Assembly: GCA_023135255.1 (NCBI GenBank)
Contig: JAGLTN010000534.1
Location: 1 to 9,318 of the forward strand
Direction of reading: 5' to 3'
DNA length: 9,318 nucleotides
From: Planctomycetota bacterium
Lineage (GTDB): Bacteria; Planctomycetota; Phycisphaerae; Sedimentisphaerales; Anaerobacaceae
The notes under the pieces are model-generated. The model was not told the origin of the DNA, made no database searches, and saw only the letters and a list, made by a program, of their open reading frames with translations. A program made the translations under genes and the position numbers. Shown one piece after another: positions 6,414-9,318 of this stretch (its first letter is position 1; the number at the start of each line of letters is the position of its first letter).

Positions 6414-8372
6414 ATGCTGAAAATGATGAAATTTAAAAATATTATCCTTGTTTGTTTGTTGTTAATTTTAACATCAAACTATTTATGTCAGGGCAAGTCT
6501 TTGTGCTCGGCAGCCCAAAAAACTACATGCAAAAAGTTGGTTAAAAGCTTTAAAGTCATTCAGGATGAAAATGAAAAATTCTGGTTTGTTGATCCGCAAG
6601 GGAAGAAATTCCTATCTATTGGAATAAATAATATAACACATACAGCATGGCGACCAAAACCGAATACAGTTTATTACGATGCATTAAATTCTGTATTTAA
6701 CGGAAACCTTGAAGGCTGGAAGAAATCGGTAAATAAACTTCTTGTAAATAATGGATTTAATACCATCGGTTCGTGGTCGGATCCAAATTTGTCAGATAGC
6801 AAACTTTACAATACGATTTGCTTATATGTTGCAGACTATGCCAGAGAAAGATGCCTTGAAAGCATTCGCCCTGGTTTTGAAGATAAAGTCAGAGTCAATA
6901 TCAAAAACATGCTCAACAGATATAAATCTTTAGAAAACGTGATGGGCTTTTTTCTGGATAATGAAATGGCATGGTATGGCAAATCAGGCTGGGATGATAT
7001 CCCTAATTATACACTTTTAGAAGTCGCTTTAGAGCTTGATAAAAATGACCCTGCACGTCAAAAAGTTAAAGATTTTTTCATTAATAAATACAAAACTACA
7101 AAGGCCTTTTCAGCAGCCTGGGGCAGAAAATTAAATTCATGGGATGATATAAATGTTTCATTTAGCAGAAGCTGTTTAAACGATAATACGCAAAAGGACA
7201 GGTCAGATTTTACAAGTTATGTAGCTGAAGAGTTTTTTAGGATATCTTCAGAAGTCGTCAGAGAAATGGTCCCGGGAAAACTAATCCTTGGTGTCAGGTT
7301 CGCAGGCAGAGCCCCTGAATCTGTAATTAAAGCCTGTGGTAAATATTGTGATGTTTTGTCTTACAATAATTACCAGATAAGTTCAGAGCCTGATGAAGAG
7401 ATGCTCATAAAATATTATATTTTAAGTGGCAAAAAGCCTGTTATGATAACGGAGTATTCCTGGCGTGCAGAAGAGAATCAGAGCGGATGTCCTAATTCAA
7501 GAGGTGCCGGCACCGTTGTTAAAACCCAGGCGGAAAGAGCAAACAGGTACATGAAATACAATAAGGCAATGTTTGAGCACTCGATGGTTATCGGTACGCA
7601 TTGGTTTGAATTTACGGATCAGTCGCCGCAAGGTAGATTTGATGGTGAAGATTCAAATTATGGAATTGTTGATATATATAATAAGCCTTACGCTGAGTTG
7701 TTAAATATAATGAAACAAACCAATTCAGTGCTTATGAAGATTCACGCACAGTCAAATATTAAAGCTCCAACAAAGCTTCCCCCAAGACCTAAAGTTGTTT
7801 TTGAAATAGGCCAGCATCCAGAAAAACCGGCTTCTGTTGACTTGTTGAAAGTAAAAACAGTTGAAGCACCGGGAATCTTCAAAGCTGCTGATGCTGAGAT
7901 TAGATTGTCTAAGATGAATTCAAACTCTTTGGCTGTGGATTACAACACCGGTAAGGAATGGGGGTGTGGAATATCATTTTCTGGTCCTGAAATATTTGCT
8001 ATTAAAAATACTAAAAGGCCTGCTTCCAATCTTGATGGATATTCCATGCTGATTCTTGATGCTAAAATACCCGAAAATGTCACATTTAATGTTGTAGTGG
8101 ACGAGGCAGGAGTTGATACTGCTGGTCTTGAGAAGTATGACAGATCAGCTGGCGATGATGGCGAATCTTTTATATTTAAGACCCAATCCGGCAATGGCGA
8201 AAGAAAAGTCTATACAATGCATTTAAAGGATCTGCTTGAAAGAAAAGCCTGGGGCAATCAAAAAGGTAGCAAACGGGTTAATATGAATGCACTAAAAGGA
8301 GTTTCAATCTGCCTTCATGGCGGACAAGAATTGGGAACGATTGAAATATATTCTTTGAAATTTTCCAGATAA
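6414..8372 (+). CDS. Secreted glycoside hydrolase, beta-agarase/GH50-like, with C-terminal beta-rich domain
   Basis: A 652-aa protein from ATG 6414. Residues 1-27 are a signal peptide (basic start, IILVCLLLIL core). Residues about 40-443 look like a clan-A TIM-barrel hydrolase: FWFVDPQGKKFLSIGIN (56-72), GSWSDP (119-124), DNEMAW with Glu184 as likely acid/base, ITEYSW with Glu347 as likely nucleophile, and HWFEFTDQ (396-403) followed by GRFDGE. These recall GH50 beta-agarases; GH42-like or another galactan-active family is possible. Residues about 459-652 are a beta-rich domain I cannot name, perhaps carbohydrate-binding. The start is uncertain: the frame is open from TTG 6393, but that codon lacks a ribosome site; GGAG at 6395-6398 sits rather far from GTG 6411 or ATG 6414, and ATG 6423 is also possible. 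It is expressed from the operator-controlled promoter at 6303. The true substrate is not proven. Confidence 0.85.
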   Translation: MLKMMKFKNIILVCLLLILTSNYLCQGKSLCSAAQKTTCKKLVKSFKVIQDENEKFWFVDPQGKKFLSIGINNITHTAWRPKPNTVYYDALNSVFNGNLEGWKKSVNKLLVNNGFNTIGSWSDPNLSDSKLYNTICLYVADYARERCLESIRPGFEDKVRVNIKNMLNRYKSLENVMGFFLDNEMAWYGKSGWDDIPNYTLLEVALELDKNDPARQKVKDFFINKYKTTKAFSAAWGRKLNSWDDINVSFSRSCLNDNTQKDRSDFTSYVAEEFFRISSEVVREMVPGKLILGVRFAGRAPESVIKACGKYCDVLSYNNYQISSEPDEEMLIKYYILSGKKPVMITEYSWRAEENQSGCPNSRGAGTVVKTQAERANRYMKYNKAMFEHSMVIGTHWFEFTDQSPQGRFDGEDSNYGIVDIYNKPYAELLNIMKQTNSVLMKIHAQSNIKAPTKLPPRPKVVFEIGQHPEKPASVDLLKVKTVEAPGIFKAADAEIRLSKMNSNSLAVDYNTGKEWGCGISFSGPEIFAIKNTKRPASNLDGYSMLILDAKIPENVTFNVVVDEAGVDTAGLEKYDRSAGDDGESFIFKTQSGNGERKVYTMHLKDLLERKAWGNQKGSKRVNMNALKGVSICLHGGQELGTIEIYSLKFSR

Positions 8373-8404
8373 AATCATTCGAGATATGAGTGCATTTTAT
8401 TTTT
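8370..8404 (+). terminator. Probable intrinsic terminator of the hydrolase gene
   Basis: Arms 8370-8380 and 8388-8399 form about 11 pairs with one bulged C and one G-U pair around a 7-nt loop, followed at once by a T5 run (8400-8404). The stem includes the stop codon. It would separate the hydrolase transcript from the second lacI gene. Confidence 0.5.
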
Positions 8405-8433
8405 AAAAATATTTAATAAAAGCTGTTTTACTA

Positions 8434-8462
8434 ATGACTAATTCATGGTTAACGAATATTAT
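8434..8462 (+). promoter_or_regulatory. Candidate promoter of lacI copy 2
   Basis: ATGACT (8434-8439, 4 of 6 to the -35 consensus), a 17-bp spacer, and TATTAT (8457-8462, 5 of 6 to the -10). It gives a leader of about 38 nt. A perfect TATAAT also occurs at 8487-8492, but that would leave no room for the AAGG ribosome site at 8496-8499. No TAGCAA-type operator lies in this gap. Confidence 0.4.
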
Positions 8463-8506
8463 TTGGGTTTGAGAAGGATTTTCTATTATAATAACAAGGT
8501 CTAATT

Positions 8507-9318
8507 ATGAAGAATAAAGTTACGACTCTAAATGATGTTGCAAAGGAAGCAGGTGTTTGTAAATCAACAGTTAGCCGCATTATAAACAACAAACTTGGCA
8601 ATGGGTTTTCTGTTAAAGAGGAAGTTAGAAAAAGAGTACTTGAGGTTGTACGAAAGCTAAATTATCGTCCGAATCTTGTTGCTAGGAGCCTAACCCTTCA
8701 AGACATGCGAATGATCCATGTTGTCGGTGGATATCATGCTCTTAGCGACATTGGTAACATTTATCAGACCGTGGTTAATACCATGACAAAAGTACTTGAA
8801 GAGGCCTCAGATGTTTTTGATGTCACTGTGGACATGTCTTCGCATCCTGACAAAGAAAGCGAACTTCCCAGCTGGAGAGTAGGTGGTGTTATAGTTCTTG
8901 CTAAGTGCACTCCCACAACAATGAAAGAATTAGAAGATTTCAGAATTCCATATGTCGTAGTCAATGGTCCTGCTGGAGATAACGGTTTATCCATAATCCC
9001 TGATGACATTGGCGGAACAGAATTAGCGATAAAACATTTGATCGAAGTTGGGAACCACAAAATTGCCTATGCTCAACCTTTTGGGGTTCCGCTTGTTGGG
9101 CATAGAAGTATTGATGATAGACATAATTGTTATCTTGAGACATTAAAAAACAATGGCCTTAAAGCCATCCCAGGACATGACAAGCATTATGATAATGCAG
9201 AAAAATTTTTACAAGAAACCGTAATTGATAATGAAGCAACAGCAATACTTGCTTATGGACACATGGGCGGATTAAATCTTATGCAGGCTGCTCACAGCAT
9301 AGGTATTCAGATTCCTGA
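8507..9318 (+). CDS. LacI-family transcriptional regulator (second copy), 3' end outside window
   Basis: ATG at 8507, with AAGG 7 nt upstream, opens a frame of 270 codons that runs off the right edge; about 75-80 residues should be missing. Helix-turn-helix LNDVAKEAGVCKSTVSRIINN (about 8-28), hinge YRPNLVARSLT (53-63), then the effector domain with DRHNCYLETL and AYGHMGGLNLMQAAH. It aligns without large gaps to the first LacI protein, roughly half the residues being identical by eye and more in the DNA-binding part. The base-contacting K-S-T-V-S-R segment is the same, so it may read the same operators. One change is Cys18 where the first copy has Ser18. It has the same extra KLGNGF loop after the recognition helix. 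No O1-like operator precedes it, so its own control probably differs. Confidence 0.92.
   Translation, partial: MKNKVTTLNDVAKEAGVCKSTVSRIINNKLGNGFSVKEEVRKRVLEVVRKLNYRPNLVARSLTLQDMRMIHVVGGYHALSDIGNIYQTVVNTMTKVLEEASDVFDVTVDMSSHPDKESELPSWRVGGVIVLAKCTPTTMKELEDFRIPYVVVNGPAGDNGLSIIPDDIGGTELAIKHLIEVGNHKIAYAQPFGVPLVGHRSIDDRHNCYLETLKNNGLKAIPGHDKHYDNAEKFLQETVIDNEATAILAYGHMGGLNLMQAAHSIGIQIP

Noticed and set aside
1..9318. Mobile element, CRISPR, tRNA/rRNA or phage signals
   Set aside because: I saw no transposase, direct-repeat array, attachment site, tRNA-like fold or rRNA sequence on either strand.

Overview
The window is AT-rich DNA carrying a carbohydrate-use locus. It most resembles a polysaccharide-degrading planctomycete of the Phycisphaerae/Sedimentisphaerales kind, or a related PVC-group bacterium. 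This assignment is an inference from four traits: a PEP-CTERM sorting signal, a secreted protein mixing dockerin-like and LamG modules, a GPH-type sugar symporter and a pair of LacI-family regulators. No rRNA, tRNA, CRISPR array, insertion sequence or phage gene was seen.

Layout. On the minus strand, reading right to left, are a GPH-family sugar:cation symporter (4740-6200), a LacI-type regulator with a TTG start (3345-4388), a small secreted PEP-CTERM protein (2629-3255), and a large secreted multimodular protein that starts at 2371 and leaves the window at its left edge with no stop codon. On the plus strand, divergent from the symporter, are a secreted beta-agarase/GH50-like glycoside hydrolase (about 6414-8372) and a second LacI-type regulator (8507 to beyond the right edge). 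The second regulator is a clear paralogue of the first.

Regulation. Three near-identical 16-bp palindromes of the form TAGCAACCGNTTRCTA lie only in non-coding DNA, at 4430, 4612 and 6331. Two of them sit on the presumed transcription start of good sigma70-type promoters: the hydrolase promoter (TTGACA, 17 bp, TATATT) and the promoter of the first lacI gene. The third lies 182 bp (centre to centre) from the lacI operator, next to a perfect 11-bp inverted repeat. The simplest reading is that one or both LacI proteins repress the hydrolase and the first lacI, and perhaps the symporter, until a sugar from the target polysaccharide appears.

Working model (inference). The hydrolase cuts a galactan-like polysaccharide outside the cytoplasm. 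The LamG/dockerin-like protein and the PEP-CTERM protein, which share a jelly-roll-like carbohydrate-binding type of N-terminal domain, may bind substrate at the cell surface. The GPH symporter imports the released sugars. The substrate cannot be fixed from sequence alone. No wholly new class of system is evident. The most interesting parts are the operator arrangement, the bracketing LacI paralogues and the two uncharacterised secreted proteins.
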